Positions 1 to 14,098 of a DNA stretch of 64,000 nucleotides are shown here, piece after piece. A program made the translations under genes and the position numbers. The stretch's first letter is position 1. Each line of letters begins with the position of its first letter. Source of the DNA: Georgenia thermotolerans (GTDB lineage Bacteria > Actinomycetota > Actinomycetes > Actinomycetales > Actinomycetaceae); contig NZ_VUKF01000023.1 in assembly GCF_009193185.1 (NCBI RefSeq), forward strand, positions 1 through 64,000. The letters run 5' to 3'. Below the pieces are notes generated by a model. The model was not told the origin of the DNA, searched no databases, and was given only the letters and a program-made list of their open reading frames with translations.

Positions 1-123
1 GGCCGCCGTGGCCGGGGCGCTGGTGGCCGCCGCGCCGCCCGCGGCCGCCGTGGTGCTGCTCGACCGGGGCACCCTGCGGCCCGGGCCTGGTCCCGGGAGG
101 CGGGCGCGGAGCCGCGGCCGTGA
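1..123 (+). CDS. 3' end of a membrane protein (partial; exact end unclear)
   Basis: From base 2 the reading frame gives an Ala/Val/Leu-rich segment ending VVLLDRGTLRP, with nearly every third codon base G or C. This looks like a last transmembrane helix plus a short tail. That frame has no stop codon before the NUDIX gene ends at 3772, so it cannot be the true 3' end as written. The neighbouring frame reads well from about base 80 and stops at TGA 121-123, which would fit a one- or two-base indel near the GC-rich stretch at 75-90. In related actinobacteria a MurJ-type flippase or another membrane protein often lies here (recalled context). The identity cannot be settled from this fragment. 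Confidence 0.35.
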   Translation, partial: GRRGRGAGGRRAARGRRGAARPGHPAARAWSREAGAEPRP

Positions 124-182
124 CCGGCCGGCGCGGGCCGGCGCCTGGGCGATACTGGGTCGCCGAACGAGGGAGGACGAGC

Positions 183-1265
183 ATGCGGGTGCTGCAGCTG
201 ACCGGGTCGAGCGCGGGCGGGGTGGCCCGCCACGCGCGGGAGATCAGCGCCCTGCTGGCCGCCGACGGCGACGACGTCGTCCTCGCCGGGCCCGCCGACG
301 TCGTGCACGCCGCCGCGCCGGCCGGCTACCGCCCGGTCGTCGTCGACATCGCCGACCGCCCCCGCCCCGCCGACGTCGCCGCGGCACGGGCCGTCCGGCG
401 CCTCGCCGCGGGCGCCGACGTCGTCCACGCCCATGGGCTGCGCGCCGGGGCGATCGCCGTGCTCGCGGTGCGCACCCTGGCGCGCCGGCCGCGCCTGGTG
501 GTCACGGTGCACAACCTGCCCGTGGGCGGGGGGAGGGTGCGCGGCGTGGCCGCGGTGCTCGAGACGCTCGTGGCCCGCGGCGCCGACGCGGTCCTGGCCG
601 TCAGCGGCGACCTCGTCGCCCGCATGCGCGGCCGGGGGGCCCGCGCCGTCGCCCGTGCCCTCGTCCCGGCCCCCGAGCGGCCCGCCGCGACCGTCCCGCC
701 CGCCCGGGTGCGCGCCGACCTGGGGCTCGCCCCCGACGAGCGGCTGCTGCTGACGGTCGCGCGGCTGGCCCCGCAGAAGGGCCTGGACGTGCTCGCCGAT
801 GCCGCCGCCCGGCTCGCCGGCGCCGGGTCGGCGGCCGCGGCCGGGCCCTGGCGCTGGGTCGTCGTCGGCGACGGGCCGCTGCGGGCCACGCTGGCCGGGC
901 GCACCGCCGGCCTGCCGGTGCTGGTGGCCGGCCGCCGCGACGACGTGCCCGACCTGCTCGCCGCCGCGGACGTCGTGGTCTCCACCGCCGCCTGGGAGGG
1001 CCAGCCCATCGCCGTCCAGGAGGCGCTGCGCGCCGGGGCCGCGCTGGTTGCCACCGACGTCGGCGGCACCCGGGAGGTCACCGGGGAGGCCGCGGTGCTC
1101 GTCCCCGGCGGGGACGCGGGCGCCGTCGCCGACGCCGTGGCCGGCCTGCTCGCCGACCCCGCCCGGCGCGACGCCCTGCGCGAAGCCGCCCGGGCCCGGG
1201 CCGCCGAGCTGCCCGGCCCGGCGGACGTCCTGGCGCAGCTGCGCGGGGCGTACGCGCGCCGGTAG
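183..1265 (+). CDS. Glycosyltransferase family 4 (GT-B fold)
   Basis: A 360-residue protein beginning MRVLQLTGSSAGGVARH, the usual N-terminal loop of retaining GT-B enzymes. The C-terminal half carries a nucleotide-sugar-binding domain with LTVARLAPQKGLDVLADA and an E-x7-E motif (EGQPIAVQEAL, near residue 280). It should transfer a sugar from an activated donor on the cytoplasmic side of the membrane; donor and acceptor cannot be told. The ATG at 183 was chosen over an in-frame GTG at 120 because it has a good ribosome site (gggagga) and starts exactly at the first beta strand. It sits just upstream of pyrG, probably in a cell-envelope gene group. Confidence 0.85.
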   Translation: MRVLQLTGSSAGGVARHAREISALLAADGDDVVLAGPADVVHAAAPAGYRPVVVDIADRPRPADVAAARAVRRLAAGADVVHAHGLRAGAIAVLAVRTLARRPRLVVTVHNLPVGGGRVRGVAAVLETLVARGADAVLAVSGDLVARMRGRGARAVARALVPAPERPAATVPPARVRADLGLAPDERLLLTVARLAPQKGLDVLADAAARLAGAGSAAAAGPWRWVVVGDGPLRATLAGRTAGLPVLVAGRRDDVPDLLAAADVVVSTAAWEGQPIAVQEALRAGAALVATDVGGTREVTGEAAVLVPGGDAGAVADAVAGLLADPARRDALREAARARAAELPGPADVLAQLRGAYARR

Positions 1266-1298
1266 GGCGGTGCCCGGGGCGGCGGCGACGGTGGGTGA

Positions 1299-3772
<2,474 letters not shown>

Positions 3773-3792
3773 GCCGCCGCCCGCCCGCCCGC

Positions 3793-3935
3793 GAGACGTC
3801 AAGTAGTGCGTGAGACGTCACATAGCGCGTGAGAGGTCAAGTTGTGCACGGGGACTGCCGTGCACAACTTGACCTCTCGTGACCGAGTTGACGTCTCGTG
3901 ACCGCGTTGACGTCTCGCGACCGAGTTGACGTCTC
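3793..3935. repeat. Cluster of 19-bp tandem repeats around a hairpin
   Basis: Three units with core GAGACGTCAA (the third reads GAGAGGTCAA) start at 3793, 3812 and 3831, exactly 19 bp apart. After the hairpin, three units in the opposite orientation (core TTGACGTCTC) end at 3897, 3916 and 3935, again 19 bp apart. The two sets can pair with each other, so the whole block could fold into one long interrupted stem. It lies between the converging ends of the NUDIX gene and ctaA. The same unit recurs at 58410-58466. Confidence 0.85.
3831..3878. terminator. Perfect 21-bp inverted repeat (probable bidirectional terminator)
   Basis: Left arm 3831-3851 (GAGAGGTCAAGTTGTGCACG plus G) is exactly complementary to right arm 3858-3878, with a 6-base loop (GGACTG). 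It lies 58 bases after the NUDIX stop and 78 bases after the ctaA stop on the other strand, so it could end both transcripts. There is no U-tract on either strand, as is common in high-GC actinobacteria. The arms are themselves variants of the 19-bp repeat unit. Confidence 0.6.
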
Positions 3936-3956
3936 GCCGGGAACGGGGGAGGGGCG

Positions 3957-4922
3957 TCAGTCGCGGCGCGTGTAGAACGCGCTGCAGGCGAACGTCACGG
4001 CCGCCGTGAGCAGCCCGGCGCCGAGCATGTGCAGGCCGACGAGGACCTCGGGCAGCCCGAGGAAGTGCTGGGTGTAGCCGATGACGCCCTCGACCACGAG
4101 GACGCCGAGCAGCCACGGCCACACCCGCCGCGCCCGGTCCAGGCGGGCGTCGTCGCGTCGGCGGCGCAGCAGCACCGCGCCGGTGACGGTCGCGATGACG
4201 AACAGCCACACCGAGCCCGAGTGCATCCGGGTGATGGTCAGCGGGTCGAGGGCGTAGCGGGAGGCCGCCTCCAGGTCACCGGAGTGCGGCCCGGAGCCGG
4301 TGACCACCGTGCCGAGCGCGACGACGAGCGCGGCGAGGGCCGCCAGCACCCACGGCAGCGCGCGCAGGCGCCCGTCGGCCAGGCGGACGACGGGTCCGTC
4401 GCCCTGGCGCAGGCGCACCAGCAGGTAGGACGAGACGGCCACGAGGGTCAGCGAGATGAGCATGTGCGAGCCGACGATGGCCGGGTGCAGGTCCACCAGG
4501 ACCGTCACGCCGCCCACGACGGCCTGCAGGGCGATGCCGGCCAGGGGCAGCCAGGCCAGGCGCTTGAGCACCGGCGGCCGCGAGGCGGTGGGCTGGCGGC
4601 GGTAGACGGCCCACAGCAGCGCCACCGCGATGACGCTGAGCACGCCGGTGAGGGTGCGGTTGCCGAACTCGATGTACGGGTGGATCGAGGTGGCCTCGTG
4701 GAAGACGGGCGTGAAGTTGCCCGGCTCGCACATCGGCCAGGTCGAGCAGCCCAGTCCCGAGCCGGTCAGCCGCACGGCGCCGCCGGTGACGATGATCCCG
4801 ATCTGCGCGACGAGGTTCGCCACGGCCAGCGCCCAGGTCAGGCGGTCGACCCGGCTTGCGGCGGGGGTGCGGGTGGCCCCGGCGGCGTCGTCGGGCCGGC
4901 GGGGACGGATCGCGGTGCTCAC
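3957..4922 (-). CDS. ctaA: Heme A synthase, CtaA/COX15 family
   Basis: A 321-residue membrane protein that oxidises heme O to heme A for aa3-type cytochrome oxidase. The sequence shows the expected hydrophobic helices and the four family histidines: HPYIEFGNR, GSHMLISL, RMHSGS and GLHMLGA. The family motif VRLTGSGLGCSTWPMCEP follows the first helix. Downstream, and also on the minus strand, the next transcription unit is an ABC-2 exporter beside the SUF operon, an arrangement I recall from related actinobacteria. SURF1, another oxidase assembly factor, is encoded at 21.2 kb. Confidence 0.93.
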   Translation of the reverse strand: MSTAIRPRRPDDAAGATRTPAASRVDRLTWALAVANLVAQIGIIVTGGAVRLTGSGLGCSTWPMCEPGNFTPVFHEATSIHPYIEFGNRTLTGVLSVIAVALLWAVYRRQPTASRPPVLKRLAWLPLAGIALQAVVGGVTVLVDLHPAIVGSHMLISLTLVAVSSYLLVRLRQGDGPVVRLADGRLRALPWVLAALAALVVALGTVVTGSGPHSGDLEAASRYALDPLTITRMHSGSVWLFVIATVTGAVLLRRRRDDARLDRARRVWPWLLGVLVVEGVIGYTQHFLGLPEVLVGLHMLGAGLLTAAVTFACSAFYTRRD

Positions 4923-5074
4923 CGCACCAGGGTACGTGGGCCGCGGCGGGCGTCAGGGCCCCGAAGGGCCGCCCGGGCGGGGTTCCGGCGTGGGGCTGCT
5001 CACGCTGCTCGCGCCCCGGTGCCTCCCCGTGACAGCCGGGGCCGGGCGTGCCGAGGCGCGGGCGGCGCGCGGGC

Positions 5075-5854
5075 TCAGTCCCAGCGGAAGTAGCGGGCGG
5101 CGAGCCAGGAGCCGGCCGCCGTCCACACCGCGAGCACGGCGAGGGCCGCGAGGTCGAGCCGGCCGGTCGTGGCCAGCAGGCGCAGCCCCTCGCCGAGCGC
5201 CCCGGAGGGCAGCAGGACGACCACCTGGGCGAGGGGGCCAGGCAGGGTGTCGGCGGGCAGGAGCAGCCCGCCAGCGCCGGCCATGAGCACCCACAGCAGG
5301 TTCGCGACGGCGAGCACCGCCTCGGGCCGCAGCGTCCCGCCGATCAGCAGCGCCAGGGAGACGAACGCGGCGGCCCCGAGCAGCACGAACAGCGCCCCGC
5401 CGAGCAGGGCGACGACGCCGAGGCCCTCCCCGCGCCAGCCCAGGCCGGCGGCCACGAGCATGAGCACCACGGCCTGGACGGCCAGCACGCACACCACCGC
5501 GCCGAGCTTGCCGGCGAGCAGGCCGCGGCGGCCCAGCGGCGTCGTCGCCAGCATGCGCAGCACCCCCCAGCGCCGGTCGAACGCCACGGCGATGGCCTGG
5601 GAGGTGAACGCCGTGGAGGCCACCGCCAGGGCGAGGACCCCGGCCAGCGCGGCCGGCGTGCGGGTCGCGCCGGGCAGGGCCACGAGGTCGGTGCGCACCA
5701 GCACCACCAGCGCGATGACCGGGAGGATGAAGGTCAGCAGCAGCTGCTCGCCGTTGCGCAGCACCGCGGCGGTCTCGAAACGGGTCTGGGCGAGCACCCG
5801 CCGGGCGCGGGTCCCCGCGTCGGCGCCGGCGGCCGGGAGGGTCTGGGTGGTCAT
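5075..5854 (-). CDS. ABC-2 type transporter permease (DrrB-like)
   Basis: A 259-residue integral membrane protein with about six hydrophobic segments after a cytoplasmic N-terminus, typical of ABC-2 export permeases such as DrrB. The ATG at 5854 was chosen because it has a strong ribosome site (AAGGAG) and follows the stop of the upstream ATPase gene by 11 bases, so the pair is one operon. Together they should form an exporter for a hydrophobic or amphipathic compound. The substrate is unknown. No unusual residues were seen. Confidence 0.85.
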   Translation of the reverse strand: MTTQTLPAAGADAGTRARRVLAQTRFETAAVLRNGEQLLLTFILPVIALVVLVRTDLVALPGATRTPAALAGVLALAVASTAFTSQAIAVAFDRRWGVLRMLATTPLGRRGLLAGKLGAVVCVLAVQAVVLMLVAAGLGWRGEGLGVVALLGGALFVLLGAAAFVSLALLIGGTLRPEAVLAVANLLWVLMAGAGGLLLPADTLPGPLAQVVVLLPSGALGEGLRLLATTGRLDLAALAVLAVWTAAGSWLAARYFRWD

Positions 5855-5865
5855 GTCCTGCTCCT

Positions 5866-6903
5866 TCACGCGCTCGTCCCCTCCCGCAGCGCCCGCCCGG
5901 TGAGGTCGAGGAAGGTGTCCTCGAGGGTGCGGCGGTGGACGGCGACGTGCGCGCCGGGGTGACCGGCCTCCGCCACCGCGGTGGACACCGCGGCCAGGGT
6001 GCCGGCGTCGATCTGGCCGTCGGGGGCGACCTCCACGCCCTCGGCGACCGCGTGGACCTCCAGGTCCGCCCGGCCGGCGCGGGCCAGGGCGGCGCGCAGC
6101 GCGGCCGCGAGCCCGGCGACCTCCGCGGCGGGGGCGCGGTCGAGGCCGATGCGCACCCGGGCGCCGCCGGTGAGCTGGGCCGGGGTGCCCTCGGCGATGA
6201 CCTGGCCGCCGTCGATGATGACCACGTGGTCGGCCAGCTCCTCGGCCTCGGTCATGAGGTGGGTGGTCAGCACGAGGGAGGTCCCGCCGGCGCGCAGCTC
6301 GCGCAGCAGGTCCCACACCGCCAGCCGCGACTGCGGGTCCAGCCCGGCGGAGGGCTCGTCGAGGAAGACCAGCTCGGGGCGCCCGACGATGGCCCCGGCC
6401 AGCGCCAGGCGCTGGCGCTGCCCGCCGGACAGGCGGCGCACGGAGGTGCGGGCGACCTCGGCCAGCCCGAGCCGCTCGAGCAGGGCGGCGGGGTCCAGCG
6501 GCCGGGCGTGCAGCCGGGCGAGATGGGCGAGCACCGCGCCGGCCTTCGGCGCCATCGGCAGCCCGCAGTCCTGCAGCATCACCCCGACGCGCTCGCGCAG
6601 CGCCGCGTCGGACCCCCTCGCGGCGCGGTCGCGGCCGAGCACCTCGATGGCGCCGGCGTCGGGCCGGCGCAGCCCCTCGCAGCACTCGATGGTCGTCGTC
6701 TTGCCGGCGCCGTTGGGGCCCAGCACCGCCGTCAGCCGGCCCCGCTCGGCGGTGAGGGACAGGCCCCGGACCACCTCGCGGCCCCCGTAGGACTTGCGCA
6801 GCCCGCGCACCGCGAGGGCGGGGGTGGCCGGGGCGGGCGAGGAGCCGGGGGACGCCGACGGCGGCCCGGAGAGGTCGGGGCGGGAAGGCGCACGCACCCG
6901 CAC
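5866..6903 (-). CDS. ABC transporter ATPase (DrrA/CcmA-like)
   Basis: The 345-residue ATP-binding partner of the permease. Walker A is GPNGAGKTTT, the signature is RLSGGQRQRLALA, Walker B is LVFLDEPSAGLD and the switch is TTHLMTEAEELAD. About 90 residues after the ATPase core form a regulatory tail as in drug-export ATPases. The GTG at 6903 is the longest start; the first 30 residues are low-complexity Pro/Ser/Ala, so the true start may lie further in. The gene diverges from sufR across a 227-bp spacer. Confidence 0.88.
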   Translation of the reverse strand: MRVRAPSRPDLSGPPSASPGSSPAPATPALAVRGLRKSYGGREVVRGLSLTAERGRLTAVLGPNGAGKTTTIECCEGLRRPDAGAIEVLGRDRAARGSDAALRERVGVMLQDCGLPMAPKAGAVLAHLARLHARPLDPAALLERLGLAEVARTSVRRLSGGQRQRLALAGAIVGRPELVFLDEPSAGLDPQSRLAVWDLLRELRAGGTSLVLTTHLMTEAEELADHVVIIDGGQVIAEGTPAQLTGGARVRIGLDRAPAAEVAGLAAALRAALARAGRADLEVHAVAEGVEVAPDGQIDAGTLAAVSTAVAEAGHPGAHVAVHRRTLEDTFLDLTGRALREGTSA

Positions 6904-7130
6904 AGCGTAGGCACGCGCGCGGCGACCCCGGACATCGGCCCGGGGGAGGGGGCCCCGGCGCGCCGTCGCCGGTGCCAGGTCTCACAGCCCGGTGAGGCTG
7001 ACCTTCCTTGCGGGGAAGGATTTTGGGAACAACAATGTTTTCTAATCGTGCCGGGCGGAGGCTGCCCGGCGGAGGCGGGCCCGGCCCGCACGGACGGCCT
7101 GCAGGGGAAGGACGAGGGGAGGCGCACGCT
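6904..7130. promoter_or_regulatory. Divergent control region between the ABC exporter and sufR operons
   Basis: This spacer must hold promoters for both divergent units. It contains an AT-rich patch (about 7018-7050) that stands out in this GC-rich window, including the short palindrome AACAATGTT and an inverted repeat CCTTCC-N6-GGAAGG just before it. Because SufR-type repressors usually control their own operon, this is the likely site of SufR binding (inference). A ribosome site (ggggagg) precedes the GTG of sufR. No proven operator consensus was matched. Confidence 0.45.
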
Positions 7131-7904
7131 GTGACCACGCCCAGCCAGCCCGCGACGCCCCGGCGCGGCGTCCCGGCCGACGAGGCCGGCACCCGGGAGC
7201 GCGTGCTCGAGCTCATCGTCGAGCGCGGCCCGGTCTCGGCGGCGACCCTGGCACGGGTCCTCGACCTCACCCCGGCCGCGGTGCGCCGGCACACCACCCA
7301 CCTCGAGGACCTCGGCCAGATCCGCGTCCACGAGCCCACCGGCACCGGCCAGCGCGGCCGCGGCCGCCCGGCCCGCCACTACGTGGCCACCGACGCCGGC
7401 CGGTCGGTGCTCACCGACGCCTACTCGGACCTGGCCACCCAGGCCCTGCAGTTCCTGCGCGACGCCGCCGGCGAGGGCGCCCTCGACGCCTTCGCCGAGG
7501 CCCGCGTCTCGGAGCTGGAGCGGCGCTACGCCCCGCTGCTCGAGCAGGCCGGCCCGGTGCCGGCGGCCCGCGCCAACGCCCTCGCCGCCGCCCTGACGGC
7601 GGACGGGTACGCGGCCACCACCCGCGCCGTCGGCCCCAAGGGCTTCGCCCTGCAGCTGTGCCAGGGCCACTGCCCCGTGCAGGACGTGGCGGAGGTCTTC
7701 CCCCAGCTGTGCGAGGCTGAGACCCAGGCGTTCTCGCGCCTGCTCGGCGTGCACGTGCAGCGCCTCGCCACCCTCGCCGGCGGCGGGCACGTGTGCACCA
7801 CCCATGTGCCCCTCTCCGCGGTCCCCACCCCGCTCACCACGCGTGACGCCGGGGCCGCCCGTTCCCGGACCAAGTCGCCCAGCGGCGTCACGGAAGGAAA
7901 CTGA
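7131..7904 (+). CDS. sufR: SufR-like iron-sulfur winged-helix repressor
   Basis: A 257-residue regulator. Residues about 20-85 form a winged helix-turn-helix ([20 protein letters not shown], then the wing [12 protein letters not shown]). The C-terminal part has clustered cysteines (LCQGHC, QLCEAE and GGHVCTTH) that fit the Fe-S ligands of SufR. In the family, the cluster-bound form represses the suf genes and loss of the cluster induces them. GTG 7131 is preferred over the upstream start at 7008 because of the ribosome site and because the extra residues would be low-complexity. It is coupled to sufB (TGATG). Confidence 0.88.
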   Translation: MTTPSQPATPRRGVPADEAGTRERVLELIVERGPVSAATLARVLDLTPAAVRRHTTHLEDLGQIRVHEPTGTGQRGRGRPARHYVATDAGRSVLTDAYSDLATQALQFLRDAAGEGALDAFAEARVSELERRYAPLLEQAGPVPAARANALAAALTADGYAATTRAVGPKGFALQLCQGHCPVQDVAEVFPQLCEAETQAFSRLLGVHVQRLATLAGGGHVCTTHVPLSAVPTPLTTRDAGAARSRTKSPSGVTEGN

Positions 7905-9358
7905 TGACAAGTCCCACCCAGCAGGAGGTCACGGCGCCCGACGCGCCGATGACCGAGGACGAGAAGATCATTGCCTCGATCGGCAGCTACGCCTACGGCT
8001 GGTCCGACGCCGACGACGCGGGCGCCAACGCCCGGCGTGGTCTGGACGAGGACGTCGTGCGCAACATCTCGGCGCTGAAGAACGAGCCGGAGTGGATGCT
8101 CAAGCGCCGGCTCAAGGCGCTGAAGCTCTTCGACAAGAAGCCCATGCCGCACTGGGGCGCCGACCTGTCGGACATCGACTTCGACAACATCAAGTACTTC
8201 GTGCGGTCCACGGAGAAGCAGGCCACCAGCTGGGAGGACCTGCCCGAGGACATCAAGAACACCTACGACCGCCTGGGCATCCCGGAGGCCGAGAAGCAGC
8301 GCCTCGTCGCCGGCGTCGCCGCCCAGTACGAGTCCGAGGTGGTCTACCACCAGATCCGTGAGGACCTCGAGGCCCAGGGCGTCATCTTCCTCGACACCGA
8401 CACGGGCCTGAAGGAGCACCCGGAGATCTTCGAGGAGTACTTCGGCTCGGTCATCCCGGCCGGGGACAACAAGTTCGCCTCGCTCAACACCGCGGTGTGG
8501 TCCGGCGGGTCGTTCGTCTACGTCCCCAAGGGCGTCCACGTCGAGATCCCGCTGCAGGCCTACTTCCGCATCAACACCGAGAACATGGGCCAGTTCGAGC
8601 GGACGCTGATCATCGCCGACGAGGGCTCCTACGTGCACTACGTCGAGGGCTGCACCGCCCCGATCTACCAGTCCGACTCGCTGCACTCGGCGGTCGTGGA
8701 GATCATCGTCAAGAAGGACGCCCGCGTCCGGTACACGACGATCCAGAACTGGTCGAACAACGTGTACAACCTGGTGACCAAGCGCGCCACGGTCGAGACC
8801 GGCGGCACCATGGAGTGGATCGACGGCAACATCGGCTCCAAGGTCACCATGAAGTACCCGGCCGTGTACCTCATGGGCGAGCACGCCCGCGGCGAGACCC
8901 TGTCGATCGCCTTTGCCGGCGAGGGGCAGCACCAGGACACCGGCTCGAAGATGGTGCACCTGGCCCCGCACACGTCCTCCTCGATCGTGTCGAAGTCCGT
9001 GGCCCGCTCCGGCGGCCGCGCCTCCTACCGCGGGCTGGTGCAGGTGCTCGAGGGCGCCGCGCACTCCAAGTCCAACGTGCTGTGCGACGCGCTGCTGGTG
9101 GACCAGATCTCCCGGTCCGACACCTACCCCTACGTCGACGTGCGCGTCGACGACGTCGAGATGGGGCACGAGGCCACCGTCTCGAAGGTGAGCGAGGACC
9201 AGCTGTTCTACCTCATGTCCCGCGGGATGCCCGAGACCGAGGCCATGGCGATGATCGTCCGCGGCTTCGTCGAGCCCATCGCGCGCGAGCTGCCGATGGA
9301 GTACGCCCTCGAGCTCAACCGCCTGATCGAGCTGCAGATGGAAGGATCCGTCGGCTGA
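7904..9358 (+). CDS. sufB: Fe-S cluster assembly scaffold SufB
   Basis: The 484-residue core of the SufBC2D complex on which Fe-S clusters are built. The sequence is a full-length SufB with the conserved N-terminal segment, the long beta-helix region and the C-terminal block from [16 protein letters not shown] to LFYLMSRGM. The start overlaps the sufR stop by one base, behind GGAAGG. No intein interrupts it, unlike some mycobacterial SufB proteins. The sufD start overlaps its stop. Confidence 0.97.
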   Translation: MTSPTQQEVTAPDAPMTEDEKIIASIGSYAYGWSDADDAGANARRGLDEDVVRNISALKNEPEWMLKRRLKALKLFDKKPMPHWGADLSDIDFDNIKYFVRSTEKQATSWEDLPEDIKNTYDRLGIPEAEKQRLVAGVAAQYESEVVYHQIREDLEAQGVIFLDTDTGLKEHPEIFEEYFGSVIPAGDNKFASLNTAVWSGGSFVYVPKGVHVEIPLQAYFRINTENMGQFERTLIIADEGSYVHYVEGCTAPIYQSDSLHSAVVEIIVKKDARVRYTTIQNWSNNVYNLVTKRATVETGGTMEWIDGNIGSKVTMKYPAVYLMGEHARGETLSIAFAGEGQHQDTGSKMVHLAPHTSSSIVSKSVARSGGRASYRGLVQVLEGAAHSKSNVLCDALLVDQISRSDTYPYVDVRVDDVEMGHEATVSKVSEDQLFYLMSRGMPETEAMAMIVRGFVEPIARELPMEYALELNRLIELQMEGSVG

Positions 9359-10572
9359 TGACCGCCACCACCAACATGTCCACCGACCACTCCCGCGCCA
9401 CCGCGGACGCCGCCCACACCCACGGCGGCGGCACGGTGCCCGAGGCCTCCCGCGCCGACCGCGCGACGTCCTTCGAGCTCTCCGCCTTCCCGGTCCCCAC
9501 GGGCCGGGAGGAGGACTGGCGCTTCTCCCCGGTGGACCGGCTCCAGCGGCTCTTCGCCGGCGACCTCACCGGCACCGGCCCGGTGGTGACCGTCGAGTCC
9601 GACGACGACGTGCGCGTCGAGCGGGTCGGCCGCGACGACGCCCGCCTCGGGAAGGTCGGCGCCCCCGGCGACCGGGTCGCGGCCGCCGCGTGGCAGTCCT
9701 TCGGCGAGGCCCTGGTGGTCACGCTGCCGAAGAACCACGTCGACACCCGCCACACGATGGTCGCCATCAACGGCGACGCCGAGACCGCCGCCGCCCCGGC
9801 CGCCGAGCACGTGCTCGTCCTGGCCGAGGAGCTCTCCGAGTCCCTCGTCGTCCTCGACCACCGCGGCAGCGCCGAGCTCGCCCAGACGGTCGAGATCGAC
9901 GTGCGCGACGGCGCCCACCTCACCGTCGTGTCCATCCAGGACTGGGACGAGGACGCCATCCACGTGGGCAACCACCGGGTGCGCCTGGGCCGCGACGCGC
10001 GCCTGAAGCACATCGTCGTCACCCTCGGCGGCGGCATCGTCCGCCTCACCCCGGACGTGTCCTTCACCGCCCCCGGCGGCGACGTCGAGCTGCTCGGCCT
10101 GTACTTCACCGACGCCGGCCAGCACCAGGAGCACCGCCTCTTCGTCGACCACGCCGTGCCCAGCTGCAAGTCGCGGGCCACCTACAAGGGCGCCCTGCAG
10201 GGCGAGGGCGCGCACTCGGTGTGGGTCGGGGACGTGCTCATCCGCCACGAGGCCGAGGGCACCGACACCTACGAGCTCAACCGCAACCTCGTCCTCACCG
10301 AGGGCGCGCGGGCGGACTCGGTGCCGAACCTCGAGATCGAGACCGGCGAGATCGAGGGCGCGGGCCACGCCAGCGCCACCGGCCGGTTCGACGACGAGCA
10401 GCTGTTCTACCTGCGCTCGCGCGGCATCCCCGAGGAGGAGGCCCGCCGCCTGGTGGTCCGCGGCTTCTTCGCCGAGCTCATCAACCAGATCGGCATCCCG
10501 ATGGTGCAGGAGCGCCTGATGGCGGCCATCGAGGAGGAGCTCTCCCGGACCATGGGGGCCGCGGCCCGATGA
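9358..10572 (+). CDS. sufD: Fe-S cluster assembly protein SufD
   Basis: A 404-residue paralogue of SufB that pairs with it and with SufC. The C-terminal core is well conserved (HRLFVDHAVPSCKSRATYKG, then DEQLFYLRSRGI), while the first 40 residues are a variable His/Ala/Thr-rich leader. An alternative internal ATG (MSTDHS) lies six codons in. It starts on the sufB stop (TGATG) and ends overlapping the Rieske gene (ATGA). In the family it helps iron entry into the scaffold. Confidence 0.95.
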   Translation: MTATTNMSTDHSRATADAAHTHGGGTVPEASRADRATSFELSAFPVPTGREEDWRFSPVDRLQRLFAGDLTGTGPVVTVESDDDVRVERVGRDDARLGKVGAPGDRVAAAAWQSFGEALVVTLPKNHVDTRHTMVAINGDAETAAAPAAEHVLVLAEELSESLVVLDHRGSAELAQTVEIDVRDGAHLTVVSIQDWDEDAIHVGNHRVRLGRDARLKHIVVTLGGGIVRLTPDVSFTAPGGDVELLGLYFTDAGQHQEHRLFVDHAVPSCKSRATYKGALQGEGAHSVWVGDVLIRHEAEGTDTYELNRNLVLTEGARADSVPNLEIETGEIEGAGHASATGRFDDEQLFYLRSRGIPEEEARRLVVRGFFAELINQIGIPMVQERLMAAIEEELSRTMGAAAR

Positions 10573-10916
10573 CCGCCCAGCACGCGTGCGACACCGCGGA
10601 CCTCGAGCCGGGCGAGGCCATGCGCCTGGACCTCGAGGCCGCGGACGGAACGCCCCTGCCCGTCGCGCTGGTGCGCGACGAGGACGGGGAGTTCCACGCC
10701 ATCTCGGACATCTGCTCCCACGGGCAGGTGAACCTCTCCGACGGCGAGGTCGACGGCTGCACCATCGAGTGCTGGCTGCACGGGTCGACCTTCGACCTGC
10801 GCACCGGCAAGCCGCTGAGCCTCCCCGCCACCCAGCCCGTCCCCGTCTACCCCGTGACCGTGGAGGGGGAGCGCGTCCTGGTCGACGTCGACACCACCGC
10901 CGACGTCGCGCGCTGA
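10569..10916 (+). CDS. Rieske [2Fe-2S] ferredoxin-like protein of the SUF operon
   Basis: A 115-residue soluble Rieske domain. Cluster ligands are C-S-H in DICSHGQVNL and C-W-L-H in ECWLHGSTFDL, the standard C-x-H ... C-x2-H pattern. Such small Rieske proteins are a regular part of actinobacterial suf operons, between sufD and sufC. A role in electron delivery or cluster sensing is inferred, not shown. It overlaps the sufD stop by four bases and has no signal peptide, so it acts in the cytoplasm. Confidence 0.92.
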   Translation: MTAQHACDTADLEPGEAMRLDLEAADGTPLPVALVRDEDGEFHAISDICSHGQVNLSDGEVDGCTIECWLHGSTFDLRTGKPLSLPATQPVPVYPVTVEGERVLVDVDTTADVAR

Positions 10917-10951
10917 CGCCCCCCGCCGCCCCCAGCTGAGAAAGAAGACGA

Positions 10952-13551
<2,600 letters not shown>

Positions 13552-13555
<4 letters not shown>

Positions 13556-13884
13556 GCGAGACCACGAACCCGTCGCCGACGACCGCGGCCGACGTCGAGG
13601 AGGCGATGCGCGACGTCATCGACCCCGAGCTCGGCATCAACGTCGTCGACCTCGGCCTCGTCTACGGCATCACCGTGGACCAGAACAACGAGGCCGTCAT
13701 CGACATGACCCTCACCTCCGCGGCCTGCCCGCTGACCGACGTCATCGAGGACCAGTCCTCGATCGCGCTGGAGGGGCTCGTCAACGGCGTCCGGATCAAC
13801 TGGGTCTGGATGCCGCCGTGGGGCCCGGAGAAGATCACCCCCGAGGGCCGCGAGCAGCTGCGGGCGCTCGGATTCAACGTGTAG
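13552..13884 (+). CDS. sufT: MIP18/DUF59 Fe-S maturation protein SufT
   Basis: A 110-residue MIP18-family protein. The family core EAMRDVIDPELGINVVDLGLVY is complete, and the conserved cysteine is in TSAACPLTD. SufT helps deliver clusters to target proteins and is the usual last gene of actinobacterial suf operons. It overlaps sufU by four bases, completing an eight-gene unit with almost no internal spacing. A terminator-like hairpin follows at 13921. Confidence 0.93.
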
Positions 13885-13920
13885 CCAGCTCCTCGGCCGT
13901 CATCGGCCGTCGACCCTGCC

Positions 13921-13960
13921 AGAGGCCCGGAGCCGCGCAAACGCGCGGATCCGGGCCTCT
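13921..13960 (+). terminator. Terminator-like hairpin after the SUF operon
   Basis: AGAGGCCCGGA at 13921-13931 pairs with TCCGGGCCTCT at 13950-13960, an 11-bp perfect stem. The intervening bases can extend it through CGCG/CGCG around an AAA loop. It starts 36 bases after the sufT stop and lacks a U-tract. Confidence 0.7.
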
Positions 13961-14098
13961 GCGTGATGCCCACGGTGACCTCGGTGCTGCGATCCTGCTG
14001 GATGACGGCGGTGAGACCAGCCGGGGACACGCTCACCTGAACCATCCCAGGTAAAGTCATGCGGCATCGTCATGCCGAAGGAAGAAGTGCACGTCCTG

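Noticed and set aside
3793-3935. Repeat cluster as a CRISPR array
   Set aside because: Units are directly adjacent with no spacers, too short, and there are no cas genes.
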